Notes: generated by a model not told the origin, from the letters alone. Positions 24,878 through 36,729 are shown, counted from the stretch's first letter. The stretch: DNA of 44,867 nt from Marivita sp. (GCF_020055675.1 NZ_JAIPUS010000026.1:1-44867); one strand, 5' to 3'. Numbers and translations: made by a program.

Positions 24878-26059
24878 TCAGGCCGCTTTGGCCTGCGCGT
24901 CGATCTCGGCGTGGAACGCCCAGTCAAGCCACGGCAGCATCGCTTCGATATCCGCCGTTTCGACCGTGCCGCCACACCAGATACGCAGGCCCGCCGGGGC
25001 ATCGCGATACGCGCCGATATCCAGCGCCACGCCTTCCGCTTCCAGCCGCTTGGCAACCGCCTTGGCAAAGGTCGCGCCATCGGTGATTCGGGAATCGGTG
25101 AACTTGAGGCAGACCGAGGTGTTCGACCGCGTTGCCGGATCATCGGCCAGGTTCGCGATCCAGTCATTGGCGTCGCAGAAATCCCAGACCGCCTGCGCAT
25201 TGGCATCCGCCCGCGCCATCAGGCCCTTGAGCCCGCCAACAGAGCGCGCCCAGTCGAGCGCCTGCAGGTAATCCTCGACACACAGCATCGACGGGGTGTT
25301 GATCGTCTCACCAACGAAAATTCCCTGGTTGAGCTTGCCGCCCTTTGTCAGGCGGAAGACCTTGGGCAGAGGCCACGCAGGCGTGTATGTCTCCAACCGC
25401 TCGACCGCACGGGGCGACAGGATCAGCATCCCGTGCGCTGCTTCGCCGCCCAGCACCTTCTGCCAGGAAAACGTCGTCACATCGAGCTTGTACCAGGGCA
25501 GGTCCTGCGCGAAAGCCGCGCTGGTCGCGTCGCAAATCGTCAGGCCACCGCGATCCGCCGGGATCGCGTCGCCATTGGGCATCCGCACCCCCGAGGTGGT
25601 GCCGTTCCAGGTGAACACGACATCCGTGTCGTAATCGAGCGCCGGCATATCGACGATCTGACCATAGTCAGCCGTCTTTACATCGGCGTCGATCTTGAGC
25701 TGTTTGACCACATCCGTGACCCAGCCTGCGCCGAAGGATTCCCATGCGACCATCGTCGCCTTGCGTTCGCCCAGCAGCGACCACATCGCCATCTCGACCG
25801 CGCCGGTGTCGGATGCGGGCACGATACCGATCTTGTAATCGCCCGGCACGCCGAGAATCTCGCGCGTCTCTTCGATTGCGGCCTTCAGCTTGGCCTTGCC
25901 CACGGCTGCCCGGTGCGAGCGACCCAACGGGGCGTCCGATAGCGCGTCCAGTTTGAAAACGGGGGGTTTGGCACAGGGGCCAGAGGAAAAACGCGGGTTG
26001 GCAGGCCGCGCAGATGGTTTGCGCACGGTTTCGTGCGACGCCGGTGGTGTCATAGCCAT
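24878..26059 (-). CDS. serC: Phosphoserine aminotransferase
   Basis: PLP enzyme converting 3-phosphohydroxypyruvate to phosphoserine with glutamate. The 393-residue alphaproteobacterial form begins with [14 protein letters not shown] and has [13 protein letters not shown] and the PLP lysine in [17 protein letters not shown]. The start at 26059 has GGAAGGA 8 nt upstream; an ATG two codons later is possible. It is first in the serC-serA unit and is preceded by a structured leader whose last stem contains the ribosome-binding site. Divergent from serB. Confidence 0.97.
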   Translation of the reverse strand: MAMTPPASHETVRKPSARPANPRFSSGPCAKPPVFKLDALSDAPLGRSHRAAVGKAKLKAAIEETREILGVPGDYKIGIVPASDTGAVEMAMWSLLGERKATMVAWESFGAGWVTDVVKQLKIDADVKTADYGQIVDMPALDYDTDVVFTWNGTTSGVRMPNGDAIPADRGGLTICDATSAAFAQDLPWYKLDVTTFSWQKVLGGEAAHGMLILSPRAVERLETYTPAWPLPKVFRLTKGGKLNQGIFVGETINTPSMLCVEDYLQALDWARSVGGLKGLMARADANAQAVWDFCDANDWIANLADDPATRSNTSVCLKFTDSRITDGATFAKAVAKRLEAEGVALDIGAYRDAPAGLRIWCGGTVETADIEAMLPWLDWAFHAEIDAQAKAA

Positions 26060-26061
26060 TT

Positions 26062-26115
26062 ATGCTATCCTTCCAGATAAGCGCCCCTCGTTGGGGAGGG
26101 GTGTCCCACCTCCCC
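26062..26115 (-). ncRNA. serC leader RNA (cis-regulatory)
   Basis: The minus strand upstream of serC forms three hairpins. Hairpin 1: GGGGAGG...CCTCCCC (26093-26115). Hairpin 2: CCCCTC-CCCAAC-GAGGGG (26084-26101), which shares bases with hairpin 1, so the two exclude each other. Hairpin 3: GCTTATC...GATAGC (26064-26082), whose loop holds the GGAAGG ribosome-binding site. Position before serC-serA in an alphaproteobacterium and the final stem overlapping the ribosome-binding site match the known serC leader motif (Rfam serC). The ligand or signal is not established as far as I know. Confidence 0.85.
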
Positions 26116-26354
26116 GTCTATGCGCCGGCCACCAGCGTTGCAAGTCGGAAAATGCAGATGATGCGTCGCACCGCGCCACAGAACCAGTCTCCCGGAGCGG
26201 ATCAGGACCACGGCAGCGCCTTGCACGGGCGACACAAACGGATGTCCCCGGCACGCATTTCCCGAACGAAAAGACGACAGATCCCTTGCCTCTTGCGTCT
26301 GGCCTTTTGGCCGCACCGTGAGTAAAGCACCGAAAATCACGAAGGACATGCCCC

Positions 26355-27245
26355 ATGCTCACAGCCACGCTGATCGCCAGCCCCGGACTGCTCGACCCTG
26401 CCTTGGCCGAATCGTTGCGCAATGCCTGGGGCGGCGGCGATCTTGTCTGGCTGGCTCCGGACGAGGCGGCGGAGTTCGAGATGGAGACCATCCCCGACAC
26501 GGCCGAGACAAGCTGGACAGCGTTGCAGGGTCAATCTGTTGACCTTGCCATCCAACCCTCCGGGGGGCGGCGCAAGGCGATGCTGCTGGCCGACATGGAC
26601 AGCACCATGATCCAGCAGGAATGCATCGACGAGCTGGCCGTGGTTGCGGGCGTCGGCGCGCAGGTCAAGGAAATCACGGCCCGCGCCATGAACGGAGAGC
26701 TGGATTTCGAAGGCGCGCTGCTGGAGAGGGTCGCGCTTTTGAAAGGGCTCCCGGTGTCGGTGATTGCCGAGGTGCTGCGCAACAGGATCAGCCTAATGCC
26801 CGGCGGGCCGACCCTTCTGGCCACGATGACGGCCTCGGGCGCCCATACAGCGCTTGTCTCTGGCGGGTTCACCGCGTTCACCGCGCCCGTCGCACAGGCA
26901 CTCGGCTTTCAAACCCACCGCGCCAACACGCTGCTCGCGACGAACGGCCACCTGACCGGTGACGTCGCCAGACCGATCCTTGGACGCGAAGCCAAGATCG
27001 CCGCGCTGAAGGAAATCACCGCGGACCTCGGCCTGTCAGAGACAGATGTGCTCGCGGTTGGTGACGGGGCGAACGATCTGGGCATGTTGCAGCTTGCCGG
27101 AACGGGGGTCGCCCTGCACGCCAAACCCAGCGTCCAGGCGCAGGCAAAGCTTCGCATCAACCACGGCGATCTGACGGCACTGCTCTACCTCCAGGGCTAC
27201 AGCCGCGAGGCCTTTGTTACGCCAGAAGACCCGGTGCTGGCTTGA
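26355..27245 (+). CDS. serB: Phosphoserine phosphatase
   Basis: Final step of serine synthesis, dephosphorylating O-phosphoserine. HAD-family motifs: the nucleophile and acid in LADMDSTMIQQECIDE (Asp80, Asp82), SGGFTAFT, and the Mg-binding GDGANDLGML. 296 residues, with an N-terminal part before the HAD core as in many proteobacterial SerB proteins. GAAGGA lies 8 nt before the ATG. Divergent from serC across a 295-nt gap that contains the serC leader, so serA, serB and serC are all clustered here. The 3' end overlaps the convergent asparaginase by 29 nt. Confidence 0.97.
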   Translation: MLTATLIASPGLLDPALAESLRNAWGGGDLVWLAPDEAAEFEMETIPDTAETSWTALQGQSVDLAIQPSGGRRKAMLLADMDSTMIQQECIDELAVVAGVGAQVKEITARAMNGELDFEGALLERVALLKGLPVSVIAEVLRNRISLMPGGPTLLATMTASGAHTALVSGGFTAFTAPVAQALGFQTHRANTLLATNGHLTGDVARPILGREAKIAALKEITADLGLSETDVLAVGDGANDLGMLQLAGTGVALHAKPSVQAQAKLRINHGDLTALLYLQGYSREAFVTPEDPVLA

Positions 27246-28215
27246 TTTCACCCGTGATCAGCCCATCCCAATTGTGAACCTGCGGGTTCAAGAACGCTTT
27301 CACCTCCGGGTTGGCAGTGTCGAGAACCTCGAGCCGCACAAGCAGCGCGGCAATCGCGCATTCCGCAGCGCGTGTGGCCCCATCCGCCGCTTTCACGGCA
27401 ATGCCAAGACCCCGCTTCGGCAGGATCGCGACGAAATACCCTTCAGCCCCGGTCTTCAGCGCCACCGGCTCTGCCGCCGCGCGCATCAGCCTTGTGCAGG
27501 CCCGCCCCTCTCCGGCGACAAGCTCGGGATGGGTGTGCATCGCGGCCACCAGCCGCGCTGCTGCCGCGCTCATCCGGTCTGACCGCTGATCCGCCGTGGC
27601 ATAATACGCCATGGCCCGCGCCATTCCCTGCATCGTGGTGGCAAAGTTCGGAGCCGAACAGCCGTCGATCCCGAAGCCGGGGCTGGCCTGGTCGGTCACG
27701 GTCTCGAAGGCGTCGCTGCAAGCGGCCTGCACGGGATGGGTCACATCCACGTACTCCGGCCCTGCCCCCAGGTGCTGCGCAAGGGTGAGGAACCCGGCAT
27801 GTTTGCCAGAGCAATTGTTGTGCACACGGCACGGCATTTCATGCGCCCGGATCATCTCCAGTTTCAGGTCCGTGTCCCGGCTCACTTGCGGGCCACAGCG
27901 CAGCGCATCATCCGCGAGGCCGAGGTCCGAAAGCCACCGGCTGACCCGCTCCACATGCATCGGCGCGCCCTCGTGCGAGGCACAGGCCAGCGCCAGATGC
28001 TCGGACCCCAGACCCTGCGCATCGGCCGCCCCCGAAGTGACCAGCGGCAAGGCCTGGATCATCTTCGACGAAGAGCGCGGCAACACCACCGCATCCGGAT
28101 CCCCCACGGCCAAGAGAACCTGGCCGGCGCCATCACAGATCACGGCATGACCGACATGATGGCTTTCGCGGAACGCGCCGCGCCAGACCTCGGCAAGGGG
28201 TGCGGGCTGTGCCAT
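27217..28215 (-). CDS. Asparaginase (type II / Rhizobium-type family)
   Basis: Predicted L-asparagine hydrolase of the family typified by Rhizobium etli AnsA (Pfam asparaginase_II), unrelated to E. coli AnsB. Conserved segments: LPRSSSKMIQALPLV, ALACASHEGAPMHV, HNNCSGKHAGFL and FGIDGCSAPNFAT, with the serine-lysine and cysteine residues typical of the group. 332 residues from the ATG at 28215, which has AGGAG 7 nt upstream; a longer frame to 28251 lacks support. No signal peptide, so cytoplasmic. Its last codons overlap the end of serB on the other strand. Confidence 0.92.
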   Translation of the reverse strand: MAQPAPLAEVWRGAFRESHHVGHAVICDGAGQVLLAVGDPDAVVLPRSSSKMIQALPLVTSGAADAQGLGSEHLALACASHEGAPMHVERVSRWLSDLGLADDALRCGPQVSRDTDLKLEMIRAHEMPCRVHNNCSGKHAGFLTLAQHLGAGPEYVDVTHPVQAACSDAFETVTDQASPGFGIDGCSAPNFATTMQGMARAMAYYATADQRSDRMSAAAARLVAAMHTHPELVAGEGRACTRLMRAAAEPVALKTGAEGYFVAILPKRGLGIAVKAADGATRAAECAIAALLVRLEVLDTANPEVKAFLNPQVHNWDGLITGEIKPAPGLLA

Positions 28216-28387
28216 CGCAGGCTCCTTTCGGATTGGGCAAGAATCTGCCAATTTGGCTTTGAAGCCTCTTGTAAATCAGGCTAATCTCACCACGTCGAGA
28301 GCAAACTTGCAGTGACACACGGGCGCACAGAACCCACACTGCGACTCACATCGAATTGAGGCTAAGGACAGTCTGGAGGCTGGACGC

Positions 28388-28921
28388 ATGAAATCATGGA
28401 TTGGCGGTGCGCTGATCGGCGCGATGACGCTTGGGGCGGCCGGCACGGGTATCGCGCAAGAGCAAACAAGCAACAACCGCGTGAACGCCATCACCGATTG
28501 GAGCGTGTTCGAAGGTCAGGACCCGCGGGAATGCTGGGCCGTGACCACCTACAAGGAAAGCGTCAACACCAAGGATGGCCGGGTCGTCGCCGTGACGCGG
28601 GGCGAAATCCTGTTGATGGTCTTCTTCCGTCCGGGCGCCGAGGTGCAGGGTCAGGTTGCCTTCACCGGCGGTTATCCGTTCGCCGGCGGGTCCACCGTCA
28701 ACGTCAATATCGGCGGCACCGAGTTTGAACTTTTCACCGAGGGTGAATGGGCATGGCCTGCGACACCGCAGGACGATACGAAACTCGTGACCGCCATGAA
28801 GCGCGGCGCGGATGCGGTTCTGACTGCGCGGTCATCCCGCGGGACAACGACCAAGGACACGTTCTCGCTCCTTGGCTTCACTGCCGCGATCGAGGATGCC
28901 GAACAGCGCTGCGCGTCCTGA
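28388..28921 (+). CDS. Invasion associated locus B (IalB) family secreted protein
   Basis: A 177-residue exported protein. Residues 1-24 form a signal peptide (MKSWIGGALIGAMTLGAAGT then GIAQ). The mature part shows the IalB pattern: ECWAVTTYKES, a basic RGEILLMVFFRPG strand, and GQVAFTGGYPFAGGS. The family is named from Bartonella, but in free-living alphaproteobacteria its role is unknown. GGAGG lies 8 nt before the ATG. It stands alone, followed by a short stem-loop. Confidence 0.85.
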   Translation: MKSWIGGALIGAMTLGAAGTGIAQEQTSNNRVNAITDWSVFEGQDPRECWAVTTYKESVNTKDGRVVAVTRGEILLMVFFRPGAEVQGQVAFTGGYPFAGGSTVNVNIGGTEFELFTEGEWAWPATPQDDTKLVTAMKRGADAVLTARSSRGTTTKDTFSLLGFTAAIEDAEQRCAS

Positions 28922-28924
28922 AGA

Positions 28925-28941
28925 CCTGCCAACCCGGCAGG
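28925..28941 (+). terminator. Stem-loop after the IalB-like gene
   Basis: CCTGCC-AACCC-GGCAGG, a 6-bp stem 4 nt after the stop codon, with no U-tract. The remaining 268 nt up to rlmN hold no recognisable gene. Confidence 0.4.
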
Positions 28942-29209
28942 CGCGCTCAGGCTGTCACAGCGTCGGATACCGTCTGCATCCGCGATACGGGCTTCAGGGG
29001 GCGACCCGCCTGAAACCGCGCCAGCCACGGCCGCGTTCTGCCGCGCAATCGCGCCTCAACGCCGGCCGCTTGGTGCGCCCTGCTGTGCCGTTCATCGGCA
29101 CCGCTGCGGGGGCCAAGCCGCGTCAAGGACGCCCTCTGCATCATTCCCCTTTGGCAAAACGCGAAGAATCCTATATGTGCCTCATCTCTTTTCGAGAAAG
29201 GCTGACCCA

Positions 29210-30397
29210 ATGACCGGCTCTGCACCGATCACGCAAGACGTAATGACCATCCCGCGCAAGGTGCCCGAGGGCGGCAAGACGAATATCGTCGGCCTTACCC
29301 GGCCGGCGCTACGCGATGCGTTGATCGCCATGGGCACATCCGAAAAACAATCCAGGATGCGCGTCAATCAGATCTGGCAATGGGTGTACCAGTGGGGGGT
29401 GCGTGATTTCCACGCGATGACCAACCTCGCCAAGACCTACCGCACGCAGCTTGACGCGACGTTCGAGATTACCCTGCCCGAGATGGTGTCCCGGAACATC
29501 TCCGCCGACGGCACCCGCAAATATCTTGTCCGAATAGCCGGCGGTCACGAAGTCGAGGTGGTCTATATCCCCGAATCGGATCGCGGCACGCTCTGCATCT
29601 CAAGCCAGGTCGGCTGCACGCTTACCTGTTCCTTCTGCCACACCGGCACGCAAAAGCTGGTGCGCAACCTCACCGCCGGGGAAATCATCGGCCAGGTTAT
29701 GCTTGCCCGGGACGATCTGGGCGAATGGCCCGAACCGGGCATCGGCACCGGCGAAAACGGCCCCCGCCTGTTGTCGAACATCGTGCTGATGGGCATGGGC
29801 GAACCGCTCTACAATTTCGACAACGTGCGCGACGCCATGAAGATCGCGATGGATGGCGAGGGCATCGCCCTGTCGCGCCGGCGCATCACGCTGTCCACAT
29901 CCGGCGTCGTGCCGGAGATCGCCAAAACCGCCGAAGAAATCGGCTGCCTTCTGGCCGTGTCGTTCCACGCCACCACGGATGATGTTCGTGACAAGCTGGT
30001 TCCGATCAACAAGCGCTGGAACATCGAAACCCTGCTCGACGCCCTGCGCGAGTATCCGAAGAAATCGAACTCCGAACGGATCACCTTTGAATACGTGATG
30101 CTGAAAGATGTGAACGATAGCGATGAAGACGCCCGCCGCCTGATCAAGCTGATTCAGGGCATCCCGGCCAAGATCAACCTGATCCCCTTCAACGAATGGC
30201 CGGGCGCGCCTTACGAACGCTCCGACTGGTCCCGGATCGAGGCTTTTGCCGACATCGTCTACAAGGCAGGCTACGCCTCGCCAATCCGCACGCCGCGCGG
30301 CGAAGACATCATGGCCGCCTGCGGCCAACTCAAATCCGCGACCGAACGCGAACGCAAGAGCCGCGCCCAGATCGCGGCCGAAACCGGCACGGGATAA
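29210..30397 (+). CDS. rlmN: 23S rRNA (adenine-2503-C2)/tRNA methyltransferase RlmN
   Basis: Radical-SAM enzyme methylating C2 of A2503 in 23S rRNA and A37 in some tRNAs. The cluster motif [13 protein letters not shown] (C-x3-C-x2-C) and the SAM-binding [13 protein letters not shown] are present. The C-terminal region [15 protein letters not shown] carries the methyl-bearing cysteine. 395 residues from the ATG at 29210. The insert around residues 170-185 ([14 protein letters not shown]) matches the longer alphaproteobacterial form. [11 protein letters not shown] extension upstream is not conserved. Confidence 0.97.
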   Translation: MTGSAPITQDVMTIPRKVPEGGKTNIVGLTRPALRDALIAMGTSEKQSRMRVNQIWQWVYQWGVRDFHAMTNLAKTYRTQLDATFEITLPEMVSRNISADGTRKYLVRIAGGHEVEVVYIPESDRGTLCISSQVGCTLTCSFCHTGTQKLVRNLTAGEIIGQVMLARDDLGEWPEPGIGTGENGPRLLSNIVLMGMGEPLYNFDNVRDAMKIAMDGEGIALSRRRITLSTSGVVPEIAKTAEEIGCLLAVSFHATTDDVRDKLVPINKRWNIETLLDALREYPKKSNSERITFEYVMLKDVNDSDEDARRLIKLIQGIPAKINLIPFNEWPGAPYERSDWSRIEAFADIVYKAGYASPIRTPRGEDIMAACGQLKSATERERKSRAQIAAETGTG

Positions 30398-30426
30398 GTG
30401 CAATCCGCGGGTTGTAAATTATCTGA

Positions 30427-30455
30427 TTGTTTTTGTCAGAATTAAACTCTATAAA
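30427..30455 (+). promoter_or_regulatory. Sigma-70-type promoter upstream of the small unknown gene
   Basis: TTGTTT (-35) and TATAAA (-10) separated by exactly 17 bp in a locally A+T-rich gap after rlmN. The predicted start of transcription is about 25 nt before the ATG at 30487. Confidence 0.55.
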
Positions 30456-30486
30456 GTGATTACAGTCTCAACCTGTGGTCACTGTC

Positions 30487-30948
30487 ATGCAATCAGCCAC
30501 CGAATCTCTTGAAAGCGCCGCGTTGCGGGGTCCGGAACACAGGCTGATCGGCATGCTTCGGGTCTGGTACACCGACCCGGACCCGCAAGAGACGATCCTT
30601 GCCGATCTGCGCGGCTCGCTCGGATCTTCGCGCGCCCGCGCCTGCCTTCAGGCGTTTGAACAAATGTTGGCCCTGCTCACGAAACACGGCTGGCACTCTG
30701 TTGTCATCCTGCGTCCGACCGCCCCCCGGTATTCCGCAGATGAACTCTCCATCACCCGGTTCGTCATGGCCGCCACCGAACAGCGCCGCGATGTGGCCAT
30801 GACCGAAGCAAGTTTCCTTGTCTCCCCCGACGCGCTTCTGCCCCTGCTCTGCGCCGGCGCGCGCGTTGGCCTGCCGCTCCTGTGCGAAGAGTGCCGCTCC
30901 CGGATCTCGGGTCGAAATATCAGCACCCGCAGGAGTGATGCCCCTTGA
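30487..30948 (+). CDS. Conserved-looking small protein of unknown function
   Basis: I do not recognise this 153-residue protein. It appears soluble, with no signal peptide or clear membrane segment. The N-terminal half (HRLIGMLRVWYTDPDPQETI, then SSRARACLQAFEQMLALLTKH) looks helical. The C-terminal part has a hydrophobic stretch with cysteines, LLCAGARVGLPLLCEECRS, including a CEEC pair. Codon use matches the neighbours and it has its own promoter-like sequence, but no ribosome-binding site is visible at the ATG. Its stop codon lies in the -35 element of the copA promoter. A metal-related role is possible from position and cysteines, but this is only a guess. Confidence 0.7.
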   Translation: MQSATESLESAALRGPEHRLIGMLRVWYTDPDPQETILADLRGSLGSSRARACLQAFEQMLALLTKHGWHSVVILRPTAPRYSADELSITRFVMAATEQRRDVAMTEASFLVSPDALLPLLCAGARVGLPLLCEECRSRISGRNISTRRSDAP

Positions 30949-30975
30949 CCTTCCAGTAACTGGAGACCCTATCTG
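30945..30975 (+). promoter_or_regulatory. CueR (MerR-family)-type copA promoter
   Basis: TTGACC (-35) and TATCTG (-10) with a 19-bp spacer, the over-long spacing typical of MerR-family activation. The spacer holds the dyad TCCAG-TAA-CTGGA within an ACCTTCC...GGAGACC operator, close to copper-efflux (CueR) sites. The -35 overlaps the preceding gene's stop codon. Predicted transcription starts near 30982. Confidence 0.78.
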
Positions 30976-30999
30976 ACGGGCATGAACATGGAGTCCGAC

Positions 31000-33462
<2,463 letters not shown>

Positions 33463-33474
33463 GCACCGCCAACA

Positions 33475-33505
33475 GGGGCGGCCGGCCCTGATCTTCTTCT
33501 CTTTT
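33475..33505 (+). terminator. copA terminator
   Basis: A short G+C stem (GGGGC-GGCCG-GCCCT) 12 nt past the copA stop, followed by the pyrimidine-rich tract GATCTTCTTCTCTTTTC supplied by a dispersed repeat copy. It resembles an intrinsic terminator; here the repeat provides the U-rich part. Confidence 0.5.
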
Positions 33506-33515
33506 CAAATATGCC
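33490..33515 (-). repeat. Dispersed intergenic repeat, copy 4 (after copA)
   Basis: Minus-strand reading GGCATATTTGAAAAGAGAAG continues to AAGATC. It shares the family core and lies 27 nt downstream of the copA stop. Confidence 0.7.
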
Positions 33516-33687
33516 ATCATCCCGGCCCGCCAAAGGCACGGTGTCCCCATCCGGGGGCATCCCGCAGAACAGGCCGATCCATCCCGGCGACAGCCCCGTG
33601 ACCTCGGTGCCGCCATCGCCCAGCGCATGGCTGTCGATCCGGTCCATCACGCCGTCTTGTCAGCGCGCCGGGAACAACGGATCCGGC

Positions 33688-35109
33688 TCAGCTCGCCAAC
33701 ACGTTCCGAAACTGCCAAGGGTCGCTCTCGTCGATGTCCTCGGGGAAATGCACCCAACGGTCCTGCAACGGCGTCCAGTCCGTGTAATGCGCTTCGACCG
33801 GACCCAGGTAGGGGCGCTGCACCTCAAGGCACCGCGCGTGATCCATCTCGTCGGTCTCTACGATTCCGGCCTCCGGGTTTTCCAGCGCCCAGACCATCCC
33901 GGCCAGAACCGCGCTGGTTACCTGTAGCCCCGTGGCATTCTGATACGGCGCGAGATCGCGCGTCTCCGCGTTCGACAAGCGCGATCCATACCAAAGCGCG
34001 TTCTTGTCATGCCCGTAAAGCAGCACACCCAGTTCATCGACCCCCTCGACGATCTCGTCTTCCGTGAGAATATGATGCACCGTCTGCTGCTTGCCCGATC
34101 CGAACATCTCATGCAGCGACAGCACGGCATCGTCGCAGGGATGATAAGCATAGTGGCAGGTCGGCCGATACGCGGGCGCGCCGGCGTCGCCGACGGTGTA
34201 GTAATCGGCGATCGAGATCGCCTCGTTATGCGTCACGAGAAACCCGAACTGTGGTCCCGGCGTCGGGCACCACGTATGCACCCGCGTGATCGCACCCGGC
34301 CGGTCGAGCCAGATGCCCGCCTGACACCCCCGGTCATGCGAATAGCCGTTTTCCGGGAACCACGTCTCATGGGTGCCCCATCCCAGCTCGGCCGGTTGAA
34401 ACCCTTCCGCGATGAAGCCCTCGACCGACCAGGTGTTCACGAACATGTCGCGGGGCCGGGGCACCCGCCGTGCCTGCGTGTCGCGCTCGGCGATATGCAC
34501 ACCTTTCACACCCAGAGACTGCATCAATTCGGCCCAGCCGGCCCGGTCCTGCGGCGCGACCACATCGCGCCCCGTGTCCTGCGCCAGCGTCAGCAATGCC
34601 TCCTTGACGAACCACGACACCATGCCGGGATTGGCGCCGCAGCAGCTCACCGCCGTGGGGCCACCGGGGGTCGCGGCTTTCTCGTTGCGCACCGTCTGGC
34701 GCAGCGCGTAGTTCGTCCGCTCCGCGTTGTCAGTGGTGTCGAAATAATATCCGGCCCAGGGTTCCACCACCGTGTCGATATAAAGAACCCCCAAGTCGCG
34801 GCAGACCTTCATCAGGTCAAGCGACGAGGTATCCACCGACAGGTTCACGCAAAAGCCTTTGCCCTCGGCAAAAAGCCCCCCGAGAACCTCGCGGTAATTG
34901 TCTGGCGTCAAGGCAACCTGCATGTGGTTGATCTTGTGCTGACGCAGGAAATTCGCCTGGTTTTCATCCGGTTCGATCACCACGAATTTATCCGCGTCAT
35001 ATTCGAAATGCCGCTCGATCAGGGGCCACGTCCCCTTGCCGATAGACCCGAAGCCGATCATCACGATCGGCCCGTCGATACGCCCGTAAACCGGATAGCT
35101 CTGCGTCAT
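33688..35109 (-). CDS. hss: Homospermidine synthase
   Basis: NAD-dependent formation of homospermidine from putrescine (and/or spermidine), a polyamine typical of many alphaproteobacteria. The 473-residue protein has the expected N-terminal dinucleotide fold IVMIGFGSIGKGTWPLIERH, then VIEPDENQANFL and the substrate-side motif NPGMVSWFVKEAL. The C-terminal part includes WYGSRLSNAETRDLAPYQNAT. The start at 35109 (MTQSYPVYGRIDG) is set by the family; an upstream extension to 35265 is unconserved. No ornithine or lysine decarboxylase lies next to it. The 253-nt upstream gap holds no gene. Confidence 0.95.
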   Translation of the reverse strand: MTQSYPVYGRIDGPIVMIGFGSIGKGTWPLIERHFEYDADKFVVIEPDENQANFLRQHKINHMQVALTPDNYREVLGGLFAEGKGFCVNLSVDTSSLDLMKVCRDLGVLYIDTVVEPWAGYYFDTTDNAERTNYALRQTVRNEKAATPGGPTAVSCCGANPGMVSWFVKEALLTLAQDTGRDVVAPQDRAGWAELMQSLGVKGVHIAERDTQARRVPRPRDMFVNTWSVEGFIAEGFQPAELGWGTHETWFPENGYSHDRGCQAGIWLDRPGAITRVHTWCPTPGPQFGFLVTHNEAISIADYYTVGDAGAPAYRPTCHYAYHPCDDAVLSLHEMFGSGKQQTVHHILTEDEIVEGVDELGVLLYGHDKNALWYGSRLSNAETRDLAPYQNATGLQVTSAVLAGMVWALENPEAGIVETDEMDHARCLEVQRPYLGPVEAHYTDWTPLQDRWVHFPEDIDESDPWQFRNVLAS

Positions 35110-35342
35110 GATCGCCCCTTTCAAACTCCGCTCGCCCCGCTGTCTACCTTGCTGCCCGCAGGGAGTCCAAGTGCGATGCGGCACAGTGTCAACAGCACCT
35201 GGCCGGGATCGGCAACCGGACCAGGGACCTCTTGGTGTGGTCGGTTCCAAAGATGTCTCGCCCAACCCGTTTTCCCGCTCCAGAGATTACCAAAACGTAA
35301 ATCCGTACCGGTAACCTATTGAAATTGCTGGCGCGCGGGGAT

Positions 35343-35358
35343 GTCCCACGCATGGGAC
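35343..35358 (-). terminator. Stem-loop after pncB
   Basis: GTCCCA-TGCG-TGGGAC on the minus strand, a 6-bp stem 4 nt beyond the pncB stop, with no U-tract. The terminator role is inferred from position. Confidence 0.4.
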
Positions 35359-35362
35359 GGGG

Positions 35363-36655
35363 TCAGACCATCACCTCGAGCCGTTCCTGTTCCCCGACCC
35401 CGAAAACCCGTTTGTAGCGGTCGATCTGGTCGGCAGGACCCATCGCCTTGTTGGGGTTGTCCGACAGCTTGACCGTGGGTTGCCCATCCGCTTCGATCGC
35501 CTTGCAGACAAGGCTGAACGGGGCCAGCCGATCATCGGTGGTCAGCCCCCGGAAATCATTGGTCAGAAGGGTGCCCCAGCCAAAGGATATCCGAACCCGC
35601 CCGGAAAACCGGGCCTGAAGCTCCAGGATCTTGTCCACGTCGAGCCCGTCGGAAAAGATCACCAGTTTTTGCGTCGGATCCTCGCCGCGCTCTTTCCACC
35701 ACTTGATCGCCGTCTCGGCCCCGGTTGCGGGATCGCCGGAATCAATCCGGATCCCCGTCCAACCCGCCAGCCAATCCGGCGCATTCTTCAGAAACCCGCC
35801 GGTTCCGTAGGTATCGGGCAGGATCATCCGAAGGTTGCCGTCATGCTCCTCGTGCCAATCCGCCAGCACGTCGTAGGGCGCGCGCGCCAAAGCCGCGTCA
35901 TCCTCGGCCAGCGCGGCATAGACCATCGGCAATTCATGCGCGTTGGTGCCGATCGCCTCGAGGTCGCGATTCTTCGCGATCAGGCAATTCGAGGTGCCGA
36001 CAAAGCTGTCGCCCAACCCCTCGTACATCGCCTGCACGCACCAGTCCTGCCAGAGGAAGGAATGGCGGCGCCGGGTTCCGAAATCAGCAATCCGAAGCTT
36101 CGGCACCTCGCGCAGACGCTCGATCTTTTCCCAAAGCTTGGTCATCGCGCGGGCATACAGCACCTGAAGTTCGAACCGGCCCATATCGTTCAGAACCGCG
36201 CGCCCGCGCAGCTCCATCAGAACCGACAGCGCCGGAATTTCCCAGAGCATCACCTCGGGCCACGCGCCTTCGAAGGTCAGTTCATACTGATCGCCCACGC
36301 GCTCCAGGTGATAGGGGGGCAGGCGCAGACCTTCGAACCACTCCATGAAATCCGATCGGAACATCTGCCGCTTGCCATAAAAGGTGTTGCCACGCAGCCA
36401 GGTGCTCTCGTTCCGCCGCAGGGACAGGGATCGGATATGGTCCAACTGTTCGCGCAGTTCGCCCTCGTCGATCAGCTTGGCCAATGGCACGTCGGACGAC
36501 CGGTTGATCAGGCTGAACGTTACCTGCGTGTCCCGTTTGTTGCGGAAGACCGACTGGCACATCAGCAACTTGTAAAAATCCGTGTCGATGAGCGACCGCA
36601 CGACCGGGTCGATCTTCCATTTGCGGTTCCACACGCGTGTGGCGATATCTACCAT
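35363..36655 (-). CDS. pncB: Nicotinate phosphoribosyltransferase
   Basis: Converts nicotinate and PRPP to nicotinate mononucleotide in NAD salvage. The 430-residue length is normal. Motifs: LIDTDFYKLLMCQSVF at the N terminus, IADFGTRRRHSF, GTSNCLIAKNRDLEAIGTNAHE, and the PRPP-side IDSGDP and FSDGLDVDKI. The ATG has GGAGG 5 nt upstream. It lies 74 nt downstream of the TerB-like gene, with pncA beyond that on the same strand, so the two NAD-salvage enzymes bracket that gene. Confidence 0.97.
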   Translation of the reverse strand: MVDIATRVWNRKWKIDPVVRSLIDTDFYKLLMCQSVFRNKRDTQVTFSLINRSSDVPLAKLIDEGELREQLDHIRSLSLRRNESTWLRGNTFYGKRQMFRSDFMEWFEGLRLPPYHLERVGDQYELTFEGAWPEVMLWEIPALSVLMELRGRAVLNDMGRFELQVLYARAMTKLWEKIERLREVPKLRIADFGTRRRHSFLWQDWCVQAMYEGLGDSFVGTSNCLIAKNRDLEAIGTNAHELPMVYAALAEDDAALARAPYDVLADWHEEHDGNLRMILPDTYGTGGFLKNAPDWLAGWTGIRIDSGDPATGAETAIKWWKERGEDPTQKLVIFSDGLDVDKILELQARFSGRVRISFGWGTLLTNDFRGLTTDDRLAPFSLVCKAIEADGQPTVKLSDNPNKAMGPADQIDRYKRVFGVGEQERLEVMV

Positions 36656-36729
36656 GACGGCCTCCGATTGCGCGGGCGCGAGAACACAAGCGAGTTGCTT
36701 AGAGCAATCCCGCCCCGACTTGTCCAGCC

